Positions 1 to 12,900 are shown, counted from the stretch's first letter. The stretch: 64,000 bases of DNA from Casuarius casuarius (GCA_003342895.1 PTFA01000316.1:562161-626160); one strand, 5' to 3'. Numbers and translations are program-made. The notes: generated by a model not told the origin, from the letters alone.

Positions 1-1150
<1,150 letters not shown>

Positions 1151-1182
1151 GGCTTGGGCAGACACAAAAGCTCCAGGAACTG

Positions 1183-1194
1183 TGCATGTGCATG
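1183..1194 (+). promoter_or_regulatory. Two tandem UGCAUG (RBFOX-type) motifs in the proximal 3' UTR
   Basis: TGCATG occurs at 1183-1188 and again at 1189-1194, followed by GCATA, only 33 nt after the stop codon. UGCAUG is the established binding hexamer of the RBFOX RNA-binding proteins, which are abundant in neurons. Binding here is an inference. Two adjacent copies are more than expected from a single chance match. Confidence 0.45.
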
Positions 1195-1338
1195 CATACC
1201 ACAAGACATTCTTTTTCCTGAAAATTTAGTTTGTTAAAGCCTGTTCCATAGGAAGGCCCAGATAACCAGTATGGAAAAAATAAGATTTTTTTAGAAGGCT
1301 AAAAGAAATGAAAGCTAAACAAGGGAGTAATTAGAAAG

Positions 1339-1365
1339 ATATATATATATTATATATATATATAT
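1339..1365. repeat. (TA)n microsatellite in the 3' UTR
   Basis: An alternating AT/TA tract of about 27 nt with one phase switch near 1350. As RNA it is self-complementary and could fold on itself. It is probably length-polymorphic. Confidence 0.9.
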
Positions 1366-1800
1366 TACAGTGTGGGACAACTTTACTGTTGGCCTGTAGA
1401 GTCTAAAGTTCGGTGCCGTATATTGAATGTGGCTGAAGGAAGGAGGGAGAACATGACAGTGGATGTGGGTCAAGAGTTAAGCACAAGTAACTGAGCAGCG
1501 TACATACTTTATGGGGAACAGCTTCTCACACTTTGTTTAATATCCTCATTCATTGTGAATCTAGGCTTCAAGTTGCATTTGGGGTTTCCTCTGTACAGCA
1601 AGATGTTTCTTGCCTTTTGTTAATGCATTGTTGTAAAGTATTTGATGTACATTACAGATAAAAAAAGAGTGCATTGTGTATATTACACCAATGCCACAGT
1701 GTTTCTTCATCTATGGTTCTAAATATTGCTTCAATTTCAAATTTTGAAAGATGTATGAATTTCCAAGTTTTTTTCGTTTTCTTTTCCCCGGTGCGTTTTA

Positions 1801-1831
1801 ACAAAAAAAAAAACAAAAACAAAAACAAAAA
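1801..1831. repeat. A-rich (CAAAAA)n-like tract in the 3' UTR
   Basis: A run of A followed by three CAAAAA-type units. It is a simple low-complexity repeat with no poly(A) signal or target-site duplication that would mark a retrocopy. Confidence 0.8.
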
Positions 1832-2049
1832 GGAATATTTAGCAGTATTGTTCGTTCTGATATGTGAATTTGTTTGTGGCAACTAAAAGAAAAAGGCATT
1901 CAGCAGTTTCTGACAATTAACATTCATCATTCCACACTCCTTGTCAACAAAGTGCTTTTTCACTGCCTAAAATTTTAGATGTAGATATTTGAAATAGATT
2001 TTTTTCATTTATACCAGTTTTCTTTATGATGATACAGTGTTAAAGGAAA

Positions 2050-2055
2050 ATAAAT
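2050..2055 (+). terminator. CTNND2: Candidate proximal poly(A) signal of CTNND2
   Basis: A canonical AATAAA about 0.9 kb after the stop. The next clearly TG-rich stretch (about 2130-2200) is further away than usual for a downstream element, so use of this site is uncertain. It would give a short 3' UTR lacking the G-quadruplex and the distal miRNA sites. Confidence 0.4.
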
Positions 2056-3241
2056 TACAATTGATCTGTCATCCATATTTGCTAAGAATGTCTATTTCCA
2101 AGAATCTATCATAAAAATACACATTCTTACTTGTGTGTGTCCACGTATGCATAGTACTCTCTTTATGTGTGTATGTGTTTGAGTGTGTGCGTTTGCGTGG
2201 TATAAGGATTATTTTCATCCAGTGTTTTCCTTGTTCAAGCTTTAATTTCTGTTTGATTTTTCTGTTTTTTTAAACAGTGGAAACTCCAGTATGTGCTTTC
2301 TCTTACTCACTTTATTAACCATCAATAGCAATTCAAAATTGTTAGGCCACTTACAAACTGAGGGGGTTCTAGGATTTTTCACTGACTCCTTCACCCTTGG
2401 GTGCCATTTCCTTGATCTTCTCTTGAGGAAAGAAGTTGATCCTGTTACTCTCCAGCCACCAACCAGCAAGTGCTCGAGGAAGACAGAGTTTGATCTTGCC
2501 ATCTCCCTGAGGGAATGGAGAGCAAAGACCCAATAGACCTAAGTCTGGAGTCCCCAGACTCTTCAGGCTGCAGAAGGGTCCAACTCCTGAACCAGTAGGA
2601 CAATCGATTATTTTAAACCATACCAAAAAAACCCCACCCCACCTAAAACACATTCCTCAAATATAAAAACACCGACCACTTCCTTGCATTTAAAATAAAA
2701 ACCCTAAAAAATAAAAGCTGTAAGGGACAGAGAATACTTTTTTCTTTCAAAAAAAAATCTAAGCTAGAAGGCTAGAAGAGCCGGGATATTTATCTTAGCT
2801 CTTGGGACTCTGAAAGTAAAAAAAAGAGTATCTCTAATATTTCTTTGATTCAGCCAACAGTTCAGTGTACTGTTTTTGCAGACTGAGACCCAATGCAACT
2901 GGACTAGTTGCAGACTGCTTCAATTCCCATTAAAGAAATTGTTTTAGGTAACAAACATTTCTGTGATTAGTCTTGTAGTAGTGTTACCATCACCTGGCGC
3001 CCTTTGGGGTGCGTGCAGCAGGAGGATTCGCTCGCAAGTCATTGCCTGCTCTAGAGACAGCAAACCAAGTAGCTCAGGCAGGCAGGGACTGTGAGGTAGA
3101 ATTGGTTTATCAGTCATCTAGGACTATAGTTTAATCTTTTGGCAGCTTTTCCCAGTGTACGATATGTAACCTTACTTGCTCTTTGTAGTAAACAGGGGAA
3201 AAAAAATCGCATGCAAAAAAAAATTGAAAAAATTTGAAAAT

Positions 3242-3257
3242 GGGTGGGTGGGAGGGG
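3242..3257 (+). promoter_or_regulatory. G-quadruplex motif in the 3' UTR (sense strand)
   Basis: GGGTGGGTGGGAGGGG: four G-tracts separated by single-nucleotide loops. This is the arrangement known to give the most stable parallel G-quadruplexes, particularly in RNA. It lies on the mRNA-sense strand, after a long A-rich stretch (about 3195-3240). Folding in cells is inferred. Confidence 0.75.
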
Positions 3258-3342
3258 CACAGTGGGCCAGATGTATAGTGAGGTAGATAAAAATATTATT
3301 CATAGTTTTGGACACAGGTTGTTTATATTTTATTTATTACAT

Positions 3343-3343
3343 N
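3343..3343. other. Ambiguous base (N)
   Basis: A single unresolved base inside the 3' UTR, in a T/A-rich context. It is an assembly or consensus artefact, not biology. Confidence 0.95.
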
Positions 3344-4149
3344 GATTTTAATAAGACGAGTGACATTTGCAGTGCTCTTTTGAACAAAGCACATTTTCAG
3401 TATAAAAACTTTTTTTTACTAAAGAATGTCACCAGTAACTTGAAGTTCTTCTTGACTGCCTGATAACCATCAGATTTGTGCAGTTCTCCAAGAGCAGGAT
3501 TGCCAACAGGCCTGAGGGATCTTTGACTCTACTTAAAGTTCTTAAGACAGAAGGTTATTGTAAGTTGGATTTATTTGAATTCTTTGCGATATTAAAATGC
3601 CCACGTTGACCCCTTTCCGCTCCTCTTAGAAATTAGTTCGAGTCGAATGTTGACCATTGCTCAAGTGAGAGATTCTGGATTGATAAGTGGCACAAAATAC
3701 CTTTTGTCTATGGTTTATGTTGTTCTGTTTCCATTCCTCTGTAGTGGCAAGTGCTCCGACTAATACTGTTCACTCTTGCTGTACCGAGTTTTGAAAAGGT
3801 GTTGGATTACCTGGCTTCTTTTCCAGGCTTGGAAAGCCAACACTGCTGCCATACTGAGCAAGATATATATGATGCATTCTTTTTAATATTGAGGAAAGTA
3901 TCATTACCTATTGCTGTTCCCTTCATTCTTGTAATAGATCACACACAGAAATAGAGAAGAAAAAAAAAAATGTTCCAAAAACTGTATAAAATGCAATTGA
4001 TGTACTGTAAAATGTTGGATTTTTTTTTTTTTAAACAAGCTTCATATTAGAATCTTGATCAGCTGTGTAGAGCTATATAAATCTCACTGTTTTATTAAAT
4101 GCTGTTTATGGTCTGGAAGGAATGGTTAACCTATCTCAAGATAACAAAT

Positions 4150-4169
4150 TTGCACTAACATGAGCAATA
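4150..4169 (+). promoter_or_regulatory. Adjacent miR-130/301/454 and miR-137 seed matches
   Basis: TTGCACTA at 4150-4157 is an 8-mer match for the miR-130/301/454 seed. AGCAATA at 4163-4169 is a 7-mer match for miR-137, a neuronal miRNA. The start-to-start spacing of 13 nt falls in the range in which neighbouring sites can cooperate. Both lie about 270 nt before the likely end of the mRNA, a favoured position. Function is inferred. Confidence 0.4.
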
Positions 4170-4408
4170 TTGATTTGAAAAAAAAATAATATGAATTCAA
4201 TATTTAAAAGATAAACTATGATTTTAAAGGTATATTAACACTGGAAGTACATTTTGACAAATAACATATTTAAGCCCAAAATATAAATGGTTATGTCAGA
4301 TAACACAAAAGAACTATAACAAAATAGACTGGGGAAAAAAAAAATGTGTTTCACTGTACATGTTGCTAACATGTACAAAGACAAACTCATATTGACATAT
4401 TTTCTATT

Positions 4409-4414
4409 AATAAA
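4409..4414 (+). terminator. CTNND2: Likely main (distal) poly(A) signal of CTNND2
   Basis: A canonical AATAAA, followed within 10-25 nt by TGTATTGTGG, a good GT-rich downstream element. Cleavage is expected near 4425-4440. Beyond this point base composition changes: GC rises and the AU-rich UTR character ends. An ATTAAA at 4094-4099 with a GT-rich follow-up is a weaker alternative. Confidence 0.6.
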
Positions 4415-4439
4415 TCCTACTGTATTGTGGAGACTTGCT

Positions 4440-4880
4440 GGTCATAGTGCAATATGTTTAAACACAGAAGTTGACTCCGTAAGTTGATTCCTAGCTTCAC
4501 ACAGCCAACAAACCCCTGCAATTTGTTCATTTTAATGCTTAATTGCATAGCTAGCTCTTAGCCTTTCACTCCCCTGCTCCCCCGCCTATGTTTTCCATCA
4601 GGTTTCCAAGCAGAGCCTGCTTTGCAACAGCAAGCAAAAGGGAAGGGGTTTTTGAAAACAGTGTCGACACACGATCCACCCCTGATTATGGCTGCTAAAG
4701 CTGAGGTGCTGCCGCTTAACCCAGAAATAGTTTATCTATACTTGTCCGGAAAACAAACAAGCCCCAAGGCTGGGTACTGCATAGGAGCACACTGTAAGAA
4801 ATACGTTCTTGGCCCCAGTGTTGTTCTGTGGAACAAAGCCAAGAAATTGAGAGAAAACCATTAATTCGCCTGTGCATTAC
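4440..4880. other. Intergenic, nothing recognised
   Basis: The first 440 bases after the inferred transcript end. I see no repeat, RNA gene or credible coding frame. Confidence 0.5.
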
Positions 4881-5660
4881 TGAGCATCCTAGCATGCCGC
4901 ACGTGTCCCAGCTGGGGGATAACTCTTTGCCGAGCCCAGGGAGTTAGCCGGCGGGAGCGTCACTGGCCTGCTCCTTGTGACTAAAATCAGAAATGCTGGC
5001 TACTTTTCGTACCTCGGCACAACCCGCTGTGCTGCAGGAAAGGCTTTCCCAGCTCCTCTGGCCCTATTATTCATCTCACACTCTTCTGGCAAGTGGAAAG
5101 AAGTCGTTTACTGCTGCTGCATGCATCGTGGAGGGTGAGGGCAGCAATGCAGAGGGAAGCAGGAAGACCCTGAGGGACCTAAAAATACAGAAGGGCAGAG
5201 CTTTTGTGTGAGGAGAGAAATAAAGCTCCTCATTGCTAAGGGTGACATGGGCCCAAGGTCACTACACACTGAGATCATCTAATATTGCCAGGAAGCTAGC
5301 GTCCTGAATGTTCAACAGCAGGAACATGCGGTGCACAGGTCTTTACCGGAGGGAAGCGGGAGGGAGCAGCAGAGGGACATCCTGGTTGCCTGTGAGCCCC
5401 TCCAGCCTCATCCAGCGGGGCCTGAGCTGCCCAGGGTGACATGCTGTGCAGCGGGGCCCTGGCTGCTAACTCCTCAGGCTGGAAAAGAAATTAGGCAGCT
5501 ACGGCAGCAGTAACCTGGGCACTGCCCCATCGCTCGGCCGCAGAAGCTAGCGTCCCAGCATGTCCCGCATGGTGCGGTGTGTCTGAGCTGCCCCGCACCC
5601 AGCACTGGGCCCTGCCACAGCTGGGGTGGCTGAGAAGCGGTGCCAGCCCCTCGCTGTGCA
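4880..5660. other. GC-rich block just beyond the CTNND2 3' end
   Basis: This segment is clearly richer in G+C than its surroundings and carries scattered CpGs, for example around 4940-4960 and 5528-5580. The 13-mer GAAGCTAGCGTCC occurs twice (5292-5304 and 5543-5555), each followed by a GCGGTG-containing stretch, which suggests a degenerate local duplication. It contains no convincing exon or core promoter. It may be an unrecognised repeat or a small regulatory CpG-containing element. Confidence 0.4.
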
Positions 5661-5830
5661 TTCGTCTTAAAGCTGATTCCCAGCGAAACCTCCTTTAGTG
5701 CATCTAATGCAATTTCAAAACCAGTTTCCTTCCTCTGTGAGCACTAGTGTTGCTTTCCCAGAAGAAAGCACAAGCTGACTTCTTGCACAATTTAAGCCTT
5801 TAGCTCAAACCTTATTTTAAATACCCAAAA

Positions 5831-5880
5831 AGTCACTGGAAAGACTTTCATCAACCTCACTGAGCCCCGGATCAAGCCCA
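5831..5880. repeat. Ancient interspersed-repeat fragment
   Basis: The stretch reads as a diverged copy of a very common amniote repeat tail, recalled as 'gtcaatggaaagac ... ttcaatgggc ... ggatcaggccc', with CACTGGAAAGAC, CTCACTGAGCCC and GGATCAAGCCC in the right order. The family name cannot be fixed by eye. It is a short fossil with no function implied. Confidence 0.4.
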
Positions 5881-5889
5881 AAGTGAACA

Positions 5890-8800
5890 TAGTCAAAGCC
5901 ACACTGGTGAAATCCTCTCGAAGGGCAACAGCATCAAGGCCGCTCTCACCAGTGCGCAGAAAGGTTTAATGTTCTGAAAGCTGAAAGAAGAAGAAAAAAA
6001 AGCAAATTATTTCCTAGTACCTAGCTGTCAAAATTTGCTATACAGCCTTCAGCTCTCTGTAATTTTATTTTCACTGCCTGAAGAGATTGATTTACATGAA
6101 AAGCACTTGCAGGGCCTGAGTGCTGCAGTGGGTTTCAGTAGCCAGACAAGCAGCAGTGGAGGCTGGCAGGCCTCATGGTGCTGGACTGGCACTGCAGGCA
6201 GCCTGCCCCTAGCTCTAGGCAAGCAGGGTAGCAGTGGGTTGCTGAGCCACATTTTTGGAAATTCAATTAAAAGATTAACTTGCATAAGACTTTTCCTTCA
6301 TGCATAGCTGTAGGGCTTGCTTTTTAAATACCTCACTTACTCACTGTACATGGATGATACACAGGCACAAAGTTTTGAGGTTGAAATCCAGAGTCCAAGT
6401 GCCATCAAGCCTCAGTCGTTAACACGAGGGAAAGTGCAAGTTACCTTTGCCATAACCACAGTCTGCCGTTTGGGATCCCCTTTCTTCATTTTGTTAATTC
6501 GGGCTTAAGGCAATTATATTTTTAATATAGCAATCTGTGGAATGTGTTTTCACCTAAGTAAGAAGAAAAAATTATGTTAATATATAATTGGAAAAGACAG
6601 TTTGAAACAACTTATTCTGACTTCCTAGAATTTGATGTATGTGTATAGGTTAAGAGGTGTGATTTAATGACACTGTGATGCCAATGCAAATTACATAAAC
6701 TGATAGACTACAAAATCCCAGATTGATCCTGGTGGCTGTATATACCATAGGTAGTTAATTAATGACCTCAAATCAGCAAATTTAGGGTCAAAAAAGTGGT
6801 AACTGATGGCAAAGAGAGAGCTGCTTCCTAAAGTGGCAAAATGATGGCTGTCATTCATCTTTTCTCTGCCATGCCATAGCTTAAGTATGAAGTTCATCTG
6901 CGGAATTAACTTTGCTTTTAAAAATAAAAACAGTTTTATGAACCAGAACAACTTCAGTCACAGCTAAGCATGACCCGCTGAACTAACGGGAGTGAAAACT
7001 GGTGAATTAACTGCATATTATTGTATCGTGTTTCCAATAGCACATCCAGAGGTCATGAATCACCCTGGAAAGACTGGACACATTTAAGTACAGGAATTAT
7101 GCCTAGGCCTTATCGGTGACACATGCTGACACGGGCATGAAGCCACCTGCCGAAGCACTGCTTGAGGCCCACACTATGGCCAACAATATTTTTATGGCCA
7201 AGTTTCACCCAGTAGATATGTGTGGGGGGACTCGAAACAGTAGATGTGTGTCTTGACACAGCAAAAATTCTGATCTTTCCCCCAGGGTCTTTGTCCCGCA
7301 GCAGAGGGCTGGAGGAGCAGAAAGGGGACGTGAATGGCCCAACCACCTATGATGTGAAAAAAAATAAAATCACCAAAATGCAAGCAGGGCAGCAGAGGGT
7401 AACAAGGGTTTGCCGCTGTTTCCCCACACACACCTCCAGCCAGAAATGCTGGCAGAAAAGCATGTTAGACCGGGGAGATGGAGAGATGGACCAGCCTCTA
7501 AGCAAATTAGACTCCAGGCAAATTAGCAGTGCCCACAGACCAGTCGTTAGCAGAGCTACCCCATATAGTGCAGAAAATCCATGTTGTGCCTCGAATTAGG
7601 AGAGGATAAACCTGTTTAAAGATATATTAGGTCTAGTTTTCTTGGTGCATGGGCTCCAGTATAGTTCATGTGATTTCAGCTTCATACCCATAGAAGAGGA
7701 CTTCTTCGCACCAGGACTCTGTTAGTCTTGGTGCGTGTTTCTATAGCATGGTGCGATGACAGGGACAGCCAGGGTGGCTGGCAGAACATGGCGCAGCAAG
7801 GGCCAGTGAGGAGCTGGGGCCGAAGCGGCAGGCAGGACCGAGAGCTGGAGTGAAGAGCAAATGCCGTAGGGTAAGGAAACCAGCTCGCAGGAAGGGCAAA
7901 TCCCAGGGAGGGAATCAGGCGCTCCTATAGGAGCCAGAGGTTGGTGGGAGCCCTAATTCCTGCCTCACCAAAATAGAGGGCCACAGAATGGGGTTATACT
8001 TATGCTCTAAGAGTTGGATGGTGTGTTCATATACCTTGTTAGGGTCTCATTTTTCTTCCTTTCGATAGCACATTTTTAAGGCACCTGGTGTGTAATTGCA
8101 AACAGAGGAATGTAGCTTAGCGAGCACTAAAAGGTTTCTTGTTTAATTTTTTTTCTCCTGCTTCTGAAGAGGGCTGAGACTCCTGTTTTGTTAGCAACCT
8201 CTTTAACTGGCACCCCTGCTGCTGCACCTGCCCATCAAGCTCTAGCAGAGAGGTTACGCGTACTTCTATGGTCTGGTTGGTTATTGCACCCGGGCCAATA
8301 AGCAAGAGAAGAAATACTGCCACCGGGAACTGGTTACCTGAGGCTTAGTGATGTCAAACCAGTTGGGTGTAACTGAAGAGACAAAGGTCCTGAAACAGTG
8401 TGAAATGCCCCCTGGAAAGAGACCTCCCGCAATCACTCCAAGAGTTACCGTTAGACAGCAGTGAAAAATGTTGCAGAGGCACCAAATCTATCGGGTCTCT
8501 GTGCAAAAACCAGACAACCACCTGGCAAGCTCGGCATGCCATTTTCTGTATGTGTGAAAGGCCTTTGCTCTGTTTTAGCCATGTTAGTGGTTTCCTGTCT
8601 TAGCTCAGGCTCTGCTTGCCCTTGCATACTTGTGTGGTGTCAGCAGTTGATCTTAGCAAAAACGTTAATGCAGTTGGGGGAGGGATAATATATATAATCA
8701 ATGAAACCATTGTAGACTGCAGCATGGAGAGCACAGGAGAAGTGAGGAAAGGAGCAGGTGACCTGAGTGCAAGGCCAATGCGGTAACCACTGCAGAGCAT

Positions 8801-9480
8801 GGCTTTGATCTCATAACAAACCAGCCAGCCTGTGGGGAAATAACGGGGGCTGCATGGAGGCGGAAAAAAACCCACCAACAGCAACTAGGTAAGGGAGATG
8901 GCTTCCTCCCGCTCCAAGGGTGCCATGAAGGGGCTGTGTGGCACAGCAGGAGCTTTGCAAGCTGGGCAGGCCTGGGGAAGGGGAATGAGCTCAGCTTTGA
9001 GTATGTCTGCTACCATGTGAGCTTCTGCTGAAACTGCACCAAGAAGCATGGGGTTGGTGAGCAACCAGAGACAATCCCAAGCAACATGGCCACCGAACCT
9101 GTCCAGGAAGAGCCACCCACCAGAAGGTGAGTTGCTCCTCCCTAGTGCACCTATGATCGGTGAGGACCTCGAAGATTATTTTAACAAGATTTTGCTTCCG
9201 TCACTTCTCAGCTGCCAGAGGCACAGAGCTGCTCAACTTTGCTTCGGCTTGGTTTGCTGGCAGCCAAAATTCCCATGAGCACAGCTGCAATGTCAGAGTC
9301 AAATTTTAAGGGGAAAAAAAAAATATATATATATATGTATCAAAAGCTTTCGGGGGAGAAAAGTGTTGCGTGGAGTGTCTTCATCCTGGAAGCCCACAGT
9401 GAAGGACTCGGCAGGCTGTGAGACATGGACCCTGCTCACGGACAAGGGGGATTGCTGCAAGAAAGTGAAAGCATCGCGCT
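5890..9480. other. Intergenic, no gene recognised
   Basis: Mixed AT/GC sequence with only short chance reading frames. It includes a moderately GC-rich part (about 7740-7960) that may be an unrecognised old repeat, a perfect 14-bp palindrome GCTCCTATAGGAGC at 7921-7934 (chance-compatible), and a short AT repeat at 9321-9339. No splice-framed coding region or RNA gene is visible. Confidence 0.5.
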
Positions 9481-9990
9481 TCAGCAGACAGTGATTTTGC
9501 TATATTGAATTTCTTTTCTTGACTTCAGCTTTCTAAAAACAGAATGAGAGGACCCTTTGCCTACAGCCTACTAAAACGGGTTGATTTGAACATGTGTTTT
9601 AAAATGTAAACAGAATTCAGTATAGACAGACAAGTTCAAATACTGTTTTTCTTCTTGCCCTAATCTTTATGCTCTTTATGCTGCTTTTATTGTCTTCTGA
9701 AAGAATGGTGAAAGACACTTTAGTGTCTTTTATAATTTATTTGCATTATTTACTTATTTAATTTCCTTAATGTTGATAGAGTTGAAGAGTAGAATATGGA
9801 CTATATGGACTTTTCTGGGAGCAAAATATTTGTCTGTTATTTCTATTAATTCATTGAAGACATTTATGCCCTACAGCAATAATCAAATAATGCATAACTG
9901 GCTTTCTCTTGCTTTCAAGAAGCATTAAATATGTAATCAAGTGTGATCAGTTCATAAAGCTCTGTAGACGCTAGAGCACTGCTCTTTGAA
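9480..9990. promoter_or_regulatory. Candidate conserved non-coding element (low confidence)
   Basis: A repeat-free AT-rich block containing TTATTTGCATTATTTACTTATTTAAT-like motif clusters (POU and homeodomain/forkhead-like words) and a short stem-loop at 9711-9730. It has no coding frame. This composition is typical of long-range developmental enhancers in gene deserts, but conservation cannot be judged here. Confidence 0.2.
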
Positions 9991-12900
9991 AAACTTTTTT
10001 GATCTTCTTTGCAAAAGTAAAAATGAAATCCTAAAACTGGATTTACCTCGGAGGGTGGTATGGTGGGAATGTTATTATTATGCTGGAAAAAGCTTGGTTC
10101 CAGAATTCACTTTTTCTTCCAGTCAATCAAAGTGAATAAACATTTTGTGTTGCAGAGAGCACCTCTTGTTTTCAAATTCTCAGGTGTGGTGTAGGCTGGA
10201 TGAATGTTATGAATTAGGACAAACATCCATTTTAAATTGGGCTGTTGGTATAGATACCTTTTTTTTAAAAAAATGCACATGCACAGGGATTTGTTAAGGA
10301 CAATTTTTATAAACCTCATAAAACAGTATTGCTTTTCAGTCCTGAAGGCAAACCACTCTAACTGGAAAATCTTCCTGGCCTGAGTCTGCCTTTCAAACCA
10401 TGAAGAATACTGTGTTTCAATATGCCATGTCAGACTTTACAGCTTACAGGCTACTGTCCTTATATTATGCAACCAGGTAATTGAAGCCAATGGTATTTGC
10501 TGATACTAAGACCTAAGGGCCTTTTTCTTCATATTTTCCAGATGGATTCCTGCAATGTTTCTATGAGGACAGGTTGTTTTAGCCACCTTATCTACAGTTT
10601 GAATATGCATTTTGCCCAAGAAAGAAGTAGTAGATAAAGCTGCATCATTTACCAAAATTTTGGTTCAGCTTTTGCATATTTCCCACCCGATAATTTAGCT
10701 CCCATTTTTGTTAATATCCTACATGAGAATAATTTCTTTTTCATAAGGAAAGAGGCTGCCTACTTATCTACTCTAAAGAGTTAAGTAGCCTTTTCATTAT
10801 GCTTAGGAACGTAAATGTAACCTTGAGTTTTTCATTAAAAAAAAAAAAAAAAACCTTTCTTTCCTTCAAGGGCATGCTGACTAAATTCATCCAACTTTGC
10901 CTCTCAGATCTGCATATTAAAGAATTGTTTCTTCTTGCAGAAAAACAATGTGAGTGCAATCCATGGCTTTTGATGCTAACTGCAAGGTAGAAGAAAGCTA
11001 GAGAAAATAATTAAAGGGACCAAAATAGTTAATAATTTACTAGAGAACTAGCATGGCAGGAGCTAGTCACAGGGGTTAACTGCTTGAAGAGGGACCTCTG
11101 TTTCAAAGGCTTTTGTCTTCTAAGAATTGTCTGTAAAACAAAGCCATGATGAAAATTCCTGGTGGATGGCACTCTGGTTCTGCAGGGCTGAGCTGGATGA
11201 GCAGGGATTATGATAAATCGCTCAAAAGCACATCACAAGAAACAAGCATCCCAAATCCAATATTAGGTGGCAGTATGCAGGACAATTCAAGACTGGGTAA
11301 GCACCATGGGCTCTTCAAATGAAAAGTCCAGCTTTTAAGCCTTTTAGCCTGGTGGTGTAAGTGTTAAAGTGGGCAATATAACAGCTATCTTATGAAGGCT
11401 TTAACGTGCAGCTTGATTGATGGTCATGATCAGGTTGATGTGGTCATAAAATTGAGCATAGGAAGTGGTGGAACAACTGCTTCAAAAGGTGAAGTGTGAG
11501 TACCAGAGATGCTCTATGGTCCATCTAGACATATGCTTTGCTGCACTTTTCCTGTGAAAAGATGAGGAAAACTGAACATTGTAGTATGAGTTATTTGCTT
11601 GTGTTTCAGGAGGTACCTCACATATTTTCCCTCTGTTTCATATTTCCAAATGGCAAAGTACTTTTTCATAATGACAGACATTTTAGAGAAGAGACACAAA
11701 TTATGAATGTTCTTCTCGCTTGCAGTTTTCCTTAGTTGGAGTTAGCAATATTTTCAGACTTCTTTACCATGTTTGTGACCAGCCATCTGCTGGAAATTTA
11801 CCTGCTCCTATATCTTGTCTGGATATGATGACTATGGCCTCTCCTACGATGGTGTCTTTCACTGCCATTTTAGGACTATCCTATTGATTCCATATGGAGG
11901 TGCATATATGCCACACCAATATAATTCAGCTTTCTTTTTTTTAAACAACCCGAGCTAAAAATCCCCTATTCCTTCCTTGTTTCCTTTCACAGTGCAACCA
12001 ACCATTTGATCAGCTGAACATCTACATTTCCAGAAACTGAAGCACACTGATTTCCCATGCTGAGACTAGCCAAGATGCTCTTAAAAGAATAGAGTGAATT
12101 AGAGCTGCAGTTACACCATGGAGCTGAGGTGCAATGAAAAAGCAGTCATAGGCATTCAAAGTCCTTCATTTAAGTTTTCTTCCTTTGCTCTCCTCTGTGA
12201 AGGGTTTCTTTCACCAGGTATCAAGGCTTCAGTCCTACCAACAATCACTCTAACTCAAGTCTACATAAGAAAGTGTTGACATTGTTTAAAATAGCTAATA
12301 CAATATGATAAGCACATTTCACCGAGCAATAACATTTTATGTGTAGTTTGCTTTGTGTATTCTCACTTTTGAACATCTTTTTTTTTTGGCAGACTTGTAC
12401 AAAATCCTCCAACCCAGCTTGCTCAGTCTGATTATATGAACACGTGCCTTTGCCACCTCTGCAAAGACCATTTCAGTAGCTGTCCCCCTTCTCTAACTCT
12501 CCAAGAAAATACATACAGCAAGCATTCAGTTAGGTCCCCTCTTTTCTTCAAGGAAACTGTCCACCATCTCTAAATTTCAGTCTCTCTACAGATGCTTTCA
12601 GTAATCTATGCCAAAGTTTCATATTCTGCAGCACCATTTCACTTGGATAATTCGTGCTCAACTTAATATTCCTCCACATTTAAATATATGCACTGCAAAG
12701 CTTTTAGAACACTTGTTTAGTACTTTCTCTGACTTAGGAAAGCAATCAAATATGCCTTCCATAACAAGTCACTTCAGCAAATCTATTGGCACTTCATCAA
12801 GATACTTCCCTCACTTTCATTTCCTTACCTGCTTTTATGACCTGCTCCTCCTAAATACAGCCAATCTCATCCTGGCTGGATTTACATGATTTAATTCCTC

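Larger units (their letters stand above)
1151..4435 (+). other. CTNND2: CTNND2 3' untranslated region (inferred extent)
   Basis: About 3.3 kb of AU-rich, repeat-poor sequence follows the stop codon and ends near the AATAAA at 4409-4414, which has a GT-rich stretch after it. There is no credible open frame. The UTR contains A- and T-homopolymers, a TA repeat, a G-quadruplex motif and candidate miRNA/RBFOX sites. The left end is certain because it is the stop codon. The right end is inferred: an earlier signal at 2050-2055 could give a shorter isoform of about 0.9 kb. The N at 3343 is an unresolved base. Confidence 0.6.

Noticed and set aside
5240..5275. Words like 'gcccaaggtcac' that recall MIR elements.
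   Set aside because: One word only, without the other MIR landmarks.
7222..7599. A 125-codon + frame.
   Set aside because: No recognised family, no splice signals at sensible places, and two minus-strand frames over the same bases.
7921..7934. Perfect palindrome GCTCCTATAGGAGC.
   Set aside because: Palindromes of 14 bp are expected a few times in a window of this size.
9711..9730. Stem-loop AAAGACACT-TT-AGTGTCTTT.
   Set aside because: A 9-bp stem with a short loop is expected several times in 64 kb by chance.
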